A DNA stretch of 64,000 nt from Archangium gephyra (GCF_001027285.1 NZ_CP011509.1:6224501-6288500); one strand, 5' to 3'; shown: positions 38,774 to 49,790, numbered from the stretch's first letter. The notes: generated by a model not told the origin, from the sequence alone. A program made the numbers and translations.

Positions 38774-40345
38774 TCAGTCGAACCACACCGGGTGTTTCTT
38801 GAAGGCGTGGTCCACCAGGTAGTTCAGCATGCGAGTGGCCTTCAGCTCGTCGCTGGGCGTCTTGCGGGACATGGCCCTGTCGGCTCCCGGCATCATGCTC
38901 AGCTTCGACATGACGTAGCGCATCACGACGGACAGCTCCTCCTGATGGGGCTTGCGCCGCATGAGCGTCCGGATGCGCTTGGAGACGGTCTCGATGAGGA
39001 AGAGCTCCAAGGAGACGCGGCGCTGGCTCCCGCCGAAGCGGGGCGGTGGTGGGCGCCCCCGTCCGGCTTCCACGAGCGCATCGTAGTGGGCACCCGTGTA
39101 ATAGACGTGGTGCGGACCGCCGTTGCCTCCCTCGTTGATGCGCACGATGGTGCCGTCGAAACGGTAGACGACGATCTGGATGTCGAGCTGGTTGGCGAGG
39201 GCCACCAGCGCCAGGTGTCCCGCCCACACGCCATTGCCCGCCATGTCGGCCACGTACTCCGGGTGCTCGACGAAGCCCTGATACTGCTCCCAGTGGTTCA
39301 GCAGGTGCTGGACGGCGAGCGCCCGCAGCTCCACGTAGTCGCGGCCCGTCAGGTGGGCGATGGAGCGAAACAGACAGTTCCCATCGCCGGTGATGGGGAT
39401 CCGCCGGAAGCGCGAGGGGTAGGTGGGCACCGCGAACAGGGGCTTGCCGAGACCCTGGCTGGGGGACGACGCCTTGGAATCGCGCTTGCGGTCCAGCTCG
39501 GGGTACTCCACCAGGATGGGGCGATGGTCGAAGCCCGACTCATCGAGCACGGAGATGGATTGCTGCTCGGGGCGGACGTACGCCTTCTCCTCGGGAAGAC
39601 GGAACACGCGGCAGGGGACATTCGAAACCACGTAGTCGAGCAGGTTCCCGCTCGACCAGCGCGTGGGCCCGTCGGGGATGCAGGCGAACGCGCCCGCCAT
39701 GCCCACACCCTCGAGAGACAGCACCTGTCTCCCCTTGCCAGTGATGGACGACTCGTCGCACTTGAGCAGCTTGTGGGGTGGGCAGTTGAGGTCGCCCACG
39801 ATCATCCACGGCGTGTCGGGGTGCAGCTTGAGCAGCGCGGGGATGAGCTCCGCGAGGAGCTGCTTCTTGGCGGCGGAGTGGTTCGAGATGGCATGCAGCA
39901 TGTACACGTGCATGCCCTCCCGGGTGACCCAGTGGAGCGGTGCCCGCGCCGACAGGGCCTTGAAGGCATCCTCGAGCAGCTCGGTGTCGAGGGGGCCCTT
40001 GCTCAGGGTGCCGTAGCCCTTCTGCTTGCCCTCCTCGTGCATTTCAAAGCGCTCCTCGCGGTAGGAGGGCGTGTACGTGAATTGGAGCTGGCCGAGTGCT
40101 TCGTTCTGGGAGAACGTCTGAGCCACCTGCTTGTCGAAGAGCAGCTGGTTCTCGGGCTTGCGCCGGCTGGTGCGCTGTTTCTCGGGAAGGTCCACTTCCC
40201 GCAGCTTCTCGCTGGAGCGCATGACCTCGCAGAGCAGGGCGACGTCCACATCCATCTCGATGAGGAGCTGGGCCACCATCACCAGCCGCGCCGAGAGATG
40301 CTCCTCCGCGAGGCCCTGCATGTTGGCGAAGATGAAGCGCTTCAT
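38774..40345 (-). CDS. fusion of EEP nuclease/phosphatase-like domain and OTU cysteine-protease domain
   Basis: This is a 523-residue protein with no signal peptide or membrane helix. Residues 1-283 look like an endonuclease/exonuclease/phosphatase domain: FANMQG with Asn8, Glu40 in LLCEV, GDLNCPP (Asp185, Asn187), LLDYVVSN (Asp237) and FDHRPILVE (Asp273-His274). Residues about 311-430 match an OTU domain: ITGDGNCLFRSIA gives the Asp321/Cys324 pair, and GAHYDAL supplies His420. A helical C-terminal region (431-523) with RPPPPR follows. OTU enzymes cleave ubiquitin-like linkages in eukaryotes and in some bacterial effectors. The target here is unknown. The start at 40345 has GGGAGAG upstream. 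The flank to 40531 holds no gene. Confidence 0.82.
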   Translation of the reverse strand: MKRFIFANMQGLAEEHLSARLVMVAQLLIEMDVDVALLCEVMRSSEKLREVDLPEKQRTSRRKPENQLLFDKQVAQTFSQNEALGQLQFTYTPSYREERFEMHEEGKQKGYGTLSKGPLDTELLEDAFKALSARAPLHWVTREGMHVYMLHAISNHSAAKKQLLAELIPALLKLHPDTPWMIVGDLNCPPHKLLKCDESSITGKGRQVLSLEGVGMAGAFACIPDGPTRWSSGNLLDYVVSNVPCRVFRLPEEKAYVRPEQQSISVLDESGFDHRPILVEYPELDRKRDSKASSPSQGLGKPLFAVPTYPSRFRRIPITGDGNCLFRSIAHLTGRDYVELRALAVQHLLNHWEQYQGFVEHPEYVADMAGNGVWAGHLALVALANQLDIQIVVYRFDGTIVRINEGGNGGPHHVYYTGAHYDALVEAGRGRPPPPRFGGSQRRVSLELFLIETVSKRIRTLMRRKPHQEELSVVMRYVMSKLSMMPGADRAMSRKTPSDELKATRMLNYLVDHAFKKHPVWFD

Positions 40346-40531
40346 GTCGGCTCTCCCGTCAGGCAGCTGGGCTTCGCATGGCCCGACCGCCGAGCGTAAC
40401 ATGGGGACTCCGTGAGGCAGCCCTTCGAACTGGCCCTCTGGCCCGCTCGGCACCCGCGGACGGCGAGGTGAACGTGGGGAGGAACTTCGCGCCCGAGGGC
40501 GCGGTGCTGACACGCCCGCGGTGAGCGCGCG

Positions 40532-41551
40532 TCAGGGGCCCGAGGCCGCGGCGGCGGGAGTCGCGGCCGGGGCCCGCCCGCGGATGCGGAGCGAGAAGTC
40601 GTCGCGGTCCTGGGCGGCGAGGGCGAGCGTGTTGATGCGATGGCGCTCGCGCGTCTCGGCGAGGCCCACGTCGGAGTCGATCAACCCGAGTGCGAGGGCG
40701 AGCTCGTCGGAGTAGGCGGGCAGCAGGGTGCGGTGATCATAGGGAACGTTGGTCTCGCTGACCTTCTCCAGGTGCCGCACGAGGTTGGTGGTGCAGTTGT
40801 TGGTGAACGAGTTGTAGAACTCGGGCTGGGACTGAAGGCCCGTCATGCGCTGCACCATGTCGAGGAAGAAGGCGACGGTGCGCTCCTGGGAGGCGCGGAC
40901 GGGGTAGAGGTAGACGTCATCGCGGCGGTGGTTGCTGCGCAGCTGGATGAGGTCGCGCTCGTCGCCGACGACGTAGATGAGCTCGTACTGGCGGAACAAG
41001 CCCCCGAGGACCGAGTACGTCTCACCGCGCTCGCGGCGGATCTCCACGGAGAAGGAGACGAAGCGATCGCCGGAGAACTCGAAGCTGACCATGGTGTGGG
41101 CGGCGCCCTCGAAGCCGGAGAAGGGCTCGACGATGAACCAGGCGCGGACGAGGTCGCGGGTGTCGTAGGTGGCGGAGTACCAGGAGGCGTCCCAGTCGGT
41201 GGTGCTGCGGTAGCGGAAGTCGCGGATGTCGTGGAGGGTGACGCGGGAGCCCTGCACCTCGGCGCGAGCGGTGCGGACGAGATCCGGCGCCCAGTCGCGG
41301 GTGCTCGAGGGCCGCACGGTCCGCGTCCAGACGAACACGGCGGCGCAGAGCACGGCGAGTGTCCCGAGCGCGAGCCCCCGGGAGCCCAGGCGCCAGGCGA
41401 GGCCCACGGCCAGGACGAGGGCGAGGAGCACGGCATACCGCCACCAGGGGGCGCCCTGGGGACCCCCTCCGGTGAGGAGGACGGCGGGGACGAGCCACGC
41501 CATGCCGAGGGCGAAGAGGACGAGCGGACCGGCGAGGGAGAGGAGGCGCAT
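40532..41551 (-). CDS. membrane protein with DUF4105 (Lnb N-terminal periplasmic) domain
   Basis: The 339-residue product has three hydrophobic helices in the first 85 residues. A domain with SWYSATYDTRDLVRAWFIVEPF and FSVEIRRERGE follows, and then the family hallmark NSFTNNCTTNLVRHLEKV, with a likely catalytic Cys. This matches DUF4105, which forms the periplasmic part of Lnb, a lipoprotein N-acylating transacylase. The fold is cysteine-protease-like. A role in lipoprotein modification is possible but unproven, and the rest of Lnb is not seen. A Pro/Ala tail ends the protein. Confidence 0.72.
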   Translation of the reverse strand: MRLLSLAGPLVLFALGMAWLVPAVLLTGGGPQGAPWWRYAVLLALVLAVGLAWRLGSRGLALGTLAVLCAAVFVWTRTVRPSSTRDWAPDLVRTARAEVQGSRVTLHDIRDFRYRSTTDWDASWYSATYDTRDLVRAWFIVEPFSGFEGAAHTMVSFEFSGDRFVSFSVEIRRERGETYSVLGGLFRQYELIYVVGDERDLIQLRSNHRRDDVYLYPVRASQERTVAFFLDMVQRMTGLQSQPEFYNSFTNNCTTNLVRHLEKVSETNVPYDHRTLLPAYSDELALALGLIDSDVGLAETRERHRINTLALAAQDRDDFSLRIRGRAPAATPAAAASGP

Positions 41552-41710
41552 GAACGGCCGGGAGTATCCGTCACGGCCGCCCGGTCCGCAGCATCCGGGG
41601 GGAACCTTCTCGCCAGGGCAGCGGGCAGACGGCCAGCCCTGTCCGGGAGGCGAGTGAATGCCTCACCCGGAGGTCCACTCGAAAGGGTGACACACACGAG
41701 GAGGCTTCAC

Positions 41711-42340
41711 GTGAACGCATGGAAGAAGGGTTGGGTGCTGGTCCCCGCGCTGATCCTGGGCGGGACGGCTTGTGTGACTCCCGGCAAGAGGACCGCCACG
41801 GGCGCGGCGGCGGGAGCCATCGTGGGAGCGGGAGCGGGGGCGGTGGCGGGAAGGAGTTGGGAGGGCGCGGCCATCGGGGCCGGGGTGGGAGCGGTGGCGG
41901 GCGGAGCCGTGGGCAACTACCTCGACAAGCAGGCGCGAGAGCTGGAGCAGGTCGCGGAGACGCACCGGACGGACCACGGCATCCTGCTGAACCTGCGCAG
42001 CGAGCTGCTCTTCGAGACGGACAGCGCCGTGCTCACCGAGAGCGCCATTGCCCAGCTGACACGCATCGGCGACATCCTCGCGAAGTACCCGGAGGATCAC
42101 CTCCGCATCGAGGGCCACACGGACAGCCGGGGCACGGTGCCCTACAACGAGGTGCTCTCCCTGCGGCGAGCGGAGGCCGTCGCGCGCGTGTTGACCTCAC
42201 GAGGCGTGACGCCGAGGCAGATGCTGGTGCTGGGTCTGGGAGAGTCGGCGCCAGTGGCCTCGAACGACACCGATGCGGGCCGCTCCACCAACCGCCGCGT
42301 CCAGCTCCTCATCACGGTGCCTCAGGCGCCGCCCGTGTGA
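41711..42340 (+). CDS. OmpA-family lipoprotein with glycine zipper
   Basis: This 209-residue protein has a signal segment ending at a Cys (GGTAC, about residue 21), a weak lipobox. A glycine-zipper region with GAIVGAGAGAVAG and GAAIGAGVGAVAGGAVG is followed by a C-terminal OmpA domain. That domain has LLFETDSAVLT and the peptidoglycan-binding EGHTDSRGTVPYNEVLSLRRAEAV. It is probably anchored in the outer membrane and bound to peptidoglycan. The GTG start at 41711 is well supported by GAGGAGG seven bases upstream. It is divergent from the DUF4105 gene; the 159-base gap holds nothing else I recognise. Confidence 0.85.
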   Translation: MNAWKKGWVLVPALILGGTACVTPGKRTATGAAAGAIVGAGAGAVAGRSWEGAAIGAGVGAVAGGAVGNYLDKQARELEQVAETHRTDHGILLNLRSELLFETDSAVLTESAIAQLTRIGDILAKYPEDHLRIEGHTDSRGTVPYNEVLSLRRAEAVARVLTSRGVTPRQMLVLGLGESAPVASNDTDAGRSTNRRVQLLITVPQAPPV

Positions 42341-42379
42341 ACCCATCGGCCCTTGGCATTTTGAGCTACCGTGCTTCCC

Positions 42380-43075
42380 ATGTCCCGGGCCTCCCGCCTG
42401 CTCGAGCTCATCCAGGTATTGCGCCGTCACCGCGCGCCGATCACCGGCCCGGCATTGGCCGAGGAGCTCGGCATTTCCATCCGTACCCTCTACCGAGACA
42501 TCGCGACGCTGCAGGCGCAGGGCGCCGATATCCGGGGTGAACCGGGCGTGGGTTATGTGCTGCAACCCGGCTTCACCCTGCCGCCCCTGATGTTCTCGGC
42601 GGACGAGCTCGAGGCCTTGGTGCTCGGTTCGCGCTGGGTCGCGGTGCGGGGTGATGCACGGCTCGGGGCCGCGGCGCGCAACGCCGTGGCGAAAATCCGC
42701 GCCGTGCTGCCCGGCGACCTCCGCGAGAGCGTCGATGCCGCCACCCTCACCGTGCCGATGTTCCGCGGCGAGCCGGTCGCCATCGACGTCTCGGTGATCC
42801 GCGCCGCGATCCGCGCGGAGCACAAGCTCGTCATCACCTATCGCGACAATGACGGCGCCGGCACGACCCGCACCATCTGGCCGCTGCTGATCGGCTTCTT
42901 CGACAAGGTGCTGGTGCTCGCCGCCTGGTGCGAGCTCAGGCAGGACTACCGCGCCTTCCGTGTCGACCGCATCCAGTCGGTCGAGCCGAGGGACGAGCGC
43001 TATCCGCGCCGCCGTGCCGTGCTGGTAGGGGAGTGGCGGGTCAGGCAGAACATTCCCGCTACTGCCGGAAACTGA
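42380..43075 (+). CDS. YafY-type WYL-domain transcriptional regulator
   Basis: The 231-residue product has an N-terminal HTH_11 domain (SRASRLLELIQVLRRHR, then ISIRTLYRDIATLQAQG). A WYL domain at about 130-215 follows, containing LVITYRDNDG, WPLLIGFF, VLAAWCELRQDYRAFRVDRI. WYL domains sense ligands, often nucleotides or oligonucleotides. It precedes a VOC-family gene by 52 bases. This regulator-VOC pairing is common in rhizobia and other Proteobacteria, and the sequence looks proteobacterial, so transfer is possible. The ATG at 42380 was chosen over the GTG at 42371. Confidence 0.85.
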   Translation: MSRASRLLELIQVLRRHRAPITGPALAEELGISIRTLYRDIATLQAQGADIRGEPGVGYVLQPGFTLPPLMFSADELEALVLGSRWVAVRGDARLGAAARNAVAKIRAVLPGDLRESVDAATLTVPMFRGEPVAIDVSVIRAAIRAEHKLVITYRDNDGAGTTRTIWPLLIGFFDKVLVLAAWCELRQDYRAFRVDRIQSVEPRDERYPRRRAVLVGEWRVRQNIPATAGN

Positions 43076-43127
43076 CAGTCGCGAGGCGCAAACCCTCCCC
43101 ATCAACCCGATGGCGATGGAGATGCCC

Positions 43128-43502
43128 ATGCGTACCCTCAACTACCTGCTGCTGGCCGTCCGCAATCCGCTCGCGAGCGCCGAGCTCTATTCGAAGCTCC
43201 TCGGCCGCGAGCCGGTCGAGAAGTCCAGGACCTTTGTTCTCTACGTACTGCCGACCGGCCTGAAGATCGGCCTCTGGCTTGCCGACGAGGTGGCGCCGGC
43301 ACCGAAGCCCGCGGGCGGCATCGAGCTCTCGTTCAGCGAGGAGAGCAGGGACGCCGTTCGCGCGACCCATGCCGAGTGGACCCGGCTCGGCCTCAAGGTG
43401 GTGCAGGAGCCCACCGAGATGGATTTCGGCTTCACCTTCGTGGCCGAGGACCCGGACGGGCATCGCCTCCGCCCCTTCGTCCTCGCCGACAAGCCGCGGT
43501 AG
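43128..43502 (+). CDS. VOC-family (glyoxalase/bleomycin-resistance fold) protein
   Basis: This 124-residue single-domain protein runs from MRTLNYLLLAVRNPLASAELYSKLLG to FTFVAEDPDGHRLRPFV. It has two beta-alpha-beta repeats of the vicinal-oxygen-chelate fold. Several in-frame ATGs (43110, 43116, 43122) precede the chosen one; GGAG at 43118-43121 supports 43128. It is probably cotranscribed with the WYL regulator upstream, which may control it. The substrate is unknown; a role in detoxification or drug binding is a guess. Confidence 0.8.
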   Translation: MRTLNYLLLAVRNPLASAELYSKLLGREPVEKSRTFVLYVLPTGLKIGLWLADEVAPAPKPAGGIELSFSEESRDAVRATHAEWTRLGLKVVQEPTEMDFGFTFVAEDPDGHRLRPFVLADKPR

Positions 43503-43541
43503 TTGCAACGAGCGCCTGGGGGTCTACGTTCCCCGCTCGAG

Positions 43542-44195
43542 ATGCCAACCACCGACGAACAGGAACAGGGAGTCCGGAAGGTGTACGGGGAGATCGCCGA
43601 AGTCTACGAGACGTTCTTCCCGTCGCTGCAGCGGTACGAGGGGCGGGTGGAGCGGTTCCTCGGGGAGACGGTGGCGCCGGGCCTCCGGGTGCTCGATGTG
43701 GGATGTGGCCCGGGGCAGCTGACGCGGGACCTGGAGCCGACCGTACAGGTCGTGGGGTTGGATCTCTCACCCGAGATGATCGAGCGGGCACGCCAGGGCC
43801 GGCCGTCGGGCGAGTACCGGGTGTACAGCTACCGCGATTCCGTGCCCGGGGAGCTCGGCCGCTTCGACGTGGCGCTGGCGGTGGGGTGCCTCGACTTCTG
43901 CGACGAACTGGCGCGGACGTTGGGCCACGTGTCCGAGGCGCTGAAACCGGGAGGGCGCCTGCTCTTCACGGTGCTCGAGCGCCGCCCGGGGCTGGAGGGG
44001 CACGAGGAGGCCCGGCGCCAGATCCAGACGGCGGACCAGGACGTCACGCTGTACTTCTGGTCCTTCGTGGAGACGGCGAGGGCGCTCGAGGCCGCGAACC
44101 TCCTGCCGCGCACCTACGGGCACGGGCCCGGCTGGGTGCAGCTCCTGGAACAGCGGACGATGCACTTCGGCTGGTGGGACGTGGAGCGGCGCTGA
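43542..44195 (+). CDS. class I SAM-dependent methyltransferase
   Basis: The 217-residue product begins MPTTDEQEQGVRKVYGEIAEVYE and has the SAM-binding motif LDVGCGPGQLTRDL (about residues 46-59). The acidic loop VVGLDLSPEM, VGCLDFCDE and the post-motif LKPGGRLLFTV follow. It is a typical small-molecule methyltransferase. The start at 43542 is chosen over a TTG at 43503. The substrate cannot be assigned. The 201-base gap to icd contains a possible TTGACG (44319) but no convincing -10. Confidence 0.8.
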   Translation: MPTTDEQEQGVRKVYGEIAEVYETFFPSLQRYEGRVERFLGETVAPGLRVLDVGCGPGQLTRDLEPTVQVVGLDLSPEMIERARQGRPSGEYRVYSYRDSVPGELGRFDVALAVGCLDFCDELARTLGHVSEALKPGGRLLFTVLERRPGLEGHEEARRQIQTADQDVTLYFWSFVETARALEAANLLPRTYGHGPGWVQLLEQRTMHFGWWDVERR

Positions 44196-44396
44196 ACGGC
44201 CCACGTACCCTCCGGAGTAGGGTCGGAAACAGGGCGGGTAGTTCGCGTCCTTCGAGACGCAGCGCTGTTGGGGATTGGATCCGATAAGTCAGGCCGTACG
44301 GAGGGCAGCCGAACATCCTTGACGCGAGGGGCCAGTGTTGCAAAGCATCCGCCGCCCACAAGGTCACACCCTTCCCAAGTGTCAGGAGCTTCCTTC

Positions 44397-46655
<2,259 letters not shown>

Positions 46656-46661
46656 TGAACC

Positions 46662-46702
46662 CCCCCCTCTCCCTCTGGGAGAGGGCCAGGGTGAGGGTCT
46701 TC
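46662..46702. repeat. REP-like palindromic repeat, copy 6
   Basis: CCCTCTCCCTCTGGGAGAGGG is followed by GGGTGAGGG in the variant form (CCAGGGTGAGGG). It starts seven bases after the mdh stop. The remainder of the 272-base gap to sdhA holds no gene; a possible promoter near 46812-46840 is not clear. Confidence 0.75.
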
Positions 46703-46927
46703 CCCAGGTACCGCGTGACGGCCCTCACCCAACCCCACGAGCGGGGCTGATGCCGGAGATGGAGTGGGCTTATCCCTCCGCTCCGGTAATCTTTGCGGCT
46801 CGCTGAATTCACCAGTTAACTAGCCGGTAGCATTCGCACCGGAGGTCCGAGCGTCGCACTCGTGGAGTCGCGGCGCTGGCCCTGCCCCCAGAGGCGTCTG
46901 GTCCTCCGGTCACCAAGGAGACGCAGC

Positions 46928-48805
46928 ATGGCAGCAGCAGCGCGGTTCACGGTGGTGGGCGGCGGACTCGCCGGGCTGATGACCACCATCAAGCTTGCCG
47001 AGGCCGGTCATCAGGTCGACATCCTGTCGCTCGTGCCGGTGAAGCGTTCCCATTCGGTCTGCGCCCAGGGCGGTATCAACGGCGCGGTGAACACGAAGGG
47101 TGAGGGTGACTCCCCGGACATCCACGTGAAGGACACGCTGCGCGGCGGCGACTTCCTGGCCGAGCAGATCTCCGTCAAGGGCATGTGCCATGCGGCGCCG
47201 GGCATCATCTACCTGCTCGACCGCATGGGCGTGACGTTCAACCGCACGTCCGAGGGTCTGCTGGACTTCCGGCGCTTCGGCGGCACGCTGCACCACCGCA
47301 CGGCCTTCGCGGGCGCCACCACCGGCCAGCAGCTGCTGTACGCGCTGGACGAGCAGGTGCGCCGCTGGGAGTCCGAGGGCCGCGTCACCAAGTACGAGCA
47401 CTGGGAGTGGCTGGGCACGGTGAAGGATGGCGCGGGCCGCGTCATCGGCAGCGTGGCCATGGATCTGCGCACCAACGAGATCCGCACCTTCCCGGCCGAG
47501 GCCGTGTGCCTCGCCACGGGTGGCCCGGGCATCGTCTTCGGGCGCTCCACCAACTCCATCATCAACACCGGTACCGCCGCCGGCCGCGCCTACATGGAGG
47601 GCGCCATCTACTCCAACGGCGAGTTCATCCAGGTGCACCCCACCTCCATTCCGGGTGAGGACAAGCTGCGCCTGATGAGCGAGTCGGTGCGTGGCGAGGG
47701 TGGCCGCGTCTGGGTGCCCAAGAAGAAGGGCGACGTTCGCGATCCCAAGGACATCCCCGAGAGCGAGCGCTTCTACTTCCTCGAGGAGAAGTACCCCAAG
47801 TACAAGAACCTGGTGCCGCGCGACGTGGCCACCCGGGAGATCTTCACGGTGTGCCGCGAGATGGGCCTGGGTCTGGGCGGCGGCGACGCCGTGTACCTGG
47901 ACGTCACGCACATCCCCGGCCACGTGCTCACCGCCAAGCTGGGCGGCGTGATGGAGATCTACGAGAAGTTCGTGGGTGACGACCCGCGCCACGTGCCCAT
48001 GAAGATCTTCCCGGGCATGCACTACTCGATGGGCGGCCTGTACGTGCAGTTCGAGGCGGGCTCCAACATGGAGCCGCTGGTGGGCAGCCCCGTCAACCAG
48101 TCCACCAACATCCCCGGCCTGTATGCCGCGGGCGAGGCGGACTACGCCTACCACGGCGCGAACCGCCTGGGCGCCAACTCGCTGCTCTCCTGCATCTACA
48201 GCGGCATGATCGGCGGCCCGGCCATGGCGGCCTTCGCCAAGAGCCAGTCCAAGAGCGCCACCGACGCGGACAACCAGAAGTACTTCGCCGACGCGCAGAA
48301 GTACTGGGCGGATCGCTTCGCCACCATCAAGAAGATGGACGGCACCGAGAACGCGTACGGGCTCACCAAGGAGCTCGGCGATCTGATGACGGAGAACTGC
48401 ACCGTCGTCCGCTACAACGACCGGCTCAAGAAGTCGCTGGAGAAGATCCGCGACTTCAAGGCCCGCTGGAAGAACATCAACGCGCTGGACACGGGCAACG
48501 TGGCCAACCGGAGCATCTCCTACGTCAACCAGCTCTGGAACATGTTCGAGCTGGCCGAGGTGATCGCCAAGAGCGCGTTGCTGCGCGACGAGAGCCGCGG
48601 CGCCCACTACAAGCCGGAGTTCTCGCTGCCCGAGCCCAAGGTGAAGGATCCGACGAAGGATCCCGAGTGGATGGCGCTGTGGAAGAAGCGCCACGAGAAG
48701 TGGGCCAAGACGACCATGGCCGCCTACTCGGTCGAGGGCCCGCAGATCACCTATCAGGACATCCCCACGCCCGTGCTCGATCCCGAGCCGCGCTGGTACG
48801 CCTAA
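46928..48805 (+). CDS. sdhA: succinate dehydrogenase flavoprotein subunit
   Basis: It oxidises succinate to fumarate and covalently binds FAD. The 625-residue product has VVGGGLAGLMTTIKLAE, the FAD-linking HSVCAQGGINGAV, FGGTLHHRTAFAG, and IQVHPTSIPGE. The later segments GMHYSMGGLYV and GLYAAGEADYAYHGANRLGANSL are present. The sequence type is the Bacillus/epsilon-like (B-type) family. Start ATG at 46928 with AAGGAG eight bases upstream. No sdhC membrane anchor gene precedes it, although the B-type operon is usually sdhCAB. Confidence 0.95.
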   Translation: MAAAARFTVVGGGLAGLMTTIKLAEAGHQVDILSLVPVKRSHSVCAQGGINGAVNTKGEGDSPDIHVKDTLRGGDFLAEQISVKGMCHAAPGIIYLLDRMGVTFNRTSEGLLDFRRFGGTLHHRTAFAGATTGQQLLYALDEQVRRWESEGRVTKYEHWEWLGTVKDGAGRVIGSVAMDLRTNEIRTFPAEAVCLATGGPGIVFGRSTNSIINTGTAAGRAYMEGAIYSNGEFIQVHPTSIPGEDKLRLMSESVRGEGGRVWVPKKKGDVRDPKDIPESERFYFLEEKYPKYKNLVPRDVATREIFTVCREMGLGLGGGDAVYLDVTHIPGHVLTAKLGGVMEIYEKFVGDDPRHVPMKIFPGMHYSMGGLYVQFEAGSNMEPLVGSPVNQSTNIPGLYAAGEADYAYHGANRLGANSLLSCIYSGMIGGPAMAAFAKSQSKSATDADNQKYFADAQKYWADRFATIKKMDGTENAYGLTKELGDLMTENCTVVRYNDRLKKSLEKIRDFKARWKNINALDTGNVANRSISYVNQLWNMFELAEVIAKSALLRDESRGAHYKPEFSLPEPKVKDPTKDPEWMALWKKRHEKWAKTTMAAYSVEGPQITYQDIPTPVLDPEPRWYA

Positions 48806-48826
48806 GGAAGGGACGGAGGGAACGCC

Positions 48827-49657
48827 ATGGACAACGCGACCGCGCAGGCGCCTGTCAGCACCACCACGAAGCACGTCACCTTCCGCATCTGGCGGCAGGA
48901 CGGCCCGGATGCTCCGGGTCACTTCGACGAGTTCCGCGTCCCGTACGGCAAGGGCGCGAACGTCATCTCCTGCCTCATGGAGATCCAGCGCAACCCGGTC
49001 ACCACCGACGGGCGCAAGGTGGCTCCGGCCATCTATGACGCCGCGTGCCTCGAGGAGGTGTGCGGCAGCTGCGCCATGAACATCAACGGGCGGGTCCGCA
49101 TGGCCTGCTCGGCGCTGATCGACCGCATCATCGGGGACGGGGAGCCCATCATCACCCTGGAGCCGATGAAGAAGTTCCCGGTCGCCCGCGACCTGTCGGT
49201 CAAGCGCGACCGCATGTTCGAGGCGCTCAAGCGCGTCAAGGCGTGGATCAACATCGACGGCACGCACAACCTCGGCCCCGGCCCGCGCCAGTCCCAGGCG
49301 GACCACACGGTGATGTACAAGCTGTCCACGTGCATCACGTGCGGCAGCTGCCTCGAGGCGTGCCCGCAGGTGACGATCGACAACGACTTCATGGGCGCCG
49401 CCGCCATCAGCCAGGCCCGGCTCTTCAACATGAACCCCACCGGCAAGATGAACTCCGAGGAGCGCGTCCGGGGTCTCATGGGTCCGGGCGGCATCCAGGA
49501 CTGCGGCAAGGCCCAGAACTGCGTGAAGGTGTGCCCCAAGGAGATCCCGCTCACCACCTCCATCGCGGTGATGAACCGCGAGGTGACCAAGCAGGTCATC
49601 AAGGACATCTTCTTCGACCTGGGTGGTGAGAAGACGTCCGCGGGCGGTCCGGGGTAG
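48827..49657 (+). CDS. sdhB: succinate dehydrogenase iron-sulfur subunit
   Basis: It passes electrons from SdhA to the quinone pool. The 276-residue protein has the [2Fe-2S] ligands in CLEEVCGSCAMNING and the [4Fe-4S]/[3Fe-4S] set in CITCGSCLEACPQ and CVKVCPKEIPL. It lies 21 bases after sdhA. A terminator follows at 49690. Confidence 0.95.
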   Translation: MDNATAQAPVSTTTKHVTFRIWRQDGPDAPGHFDEFRVPYGKGANVISCLMEIQRNPVTTDGRKVAPAIYDAACLEEVCGSCAMNINGRVRMACSALIDRIIGDGEPIITLEPMKKFPVARDLSVKRDRMFEALKRVKAWINIDGTHNLGPGPRQSQADHTVMYKLSTCITCGSCLEACPQVTIDNDFMGAAAISQARLFNMNPTGKMNSEERVRGLMGPGGIQDCGKAQNCVKVCPKEIPLTTSIAVMNREVTKQVIKDIFFDLGGEKTSAGGPG

Positions 49658-49689
49658 GGCGGGACCGCAGCCGTTACAGCACTGTTTCA

Positions 49690-49743
49690 CGAGGCCCCGC
49701 GTCCGGCTGTTCCCCGCCGGTCCGGGGCCTCGGTTCTTTCTGG
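49690..49743 (+). terminator. rho-independent terminator after sdhB
   Basis: The perfect 10-base stem CGAGGCCCCG (49690-49699) / CGGGGCCTCG (49723-49732) is followed by GTTCTTTCTGG. It lies 32 bases past the sdhB stop and separates sdhAB from sucCD. Confidence 0.7.
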
Positions 49744-49759
49744 TCCGTCTGATTGGCCC

Positions 49760-49790
49760 TTGACAGTAGGGCCTTGCCAAGCGGGCCATT
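49760..49790 (+). promoter_or_regulatory. possible promoter for sucC
   Basis: A perfect -35 TTGACA at 49760-49765 lies downstream of the sdhB terminator. No good -10 is seen at the right spacing; CATT near 49787 is weak. This is a tentative call from the -35 and position. Confidence 0.25.
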
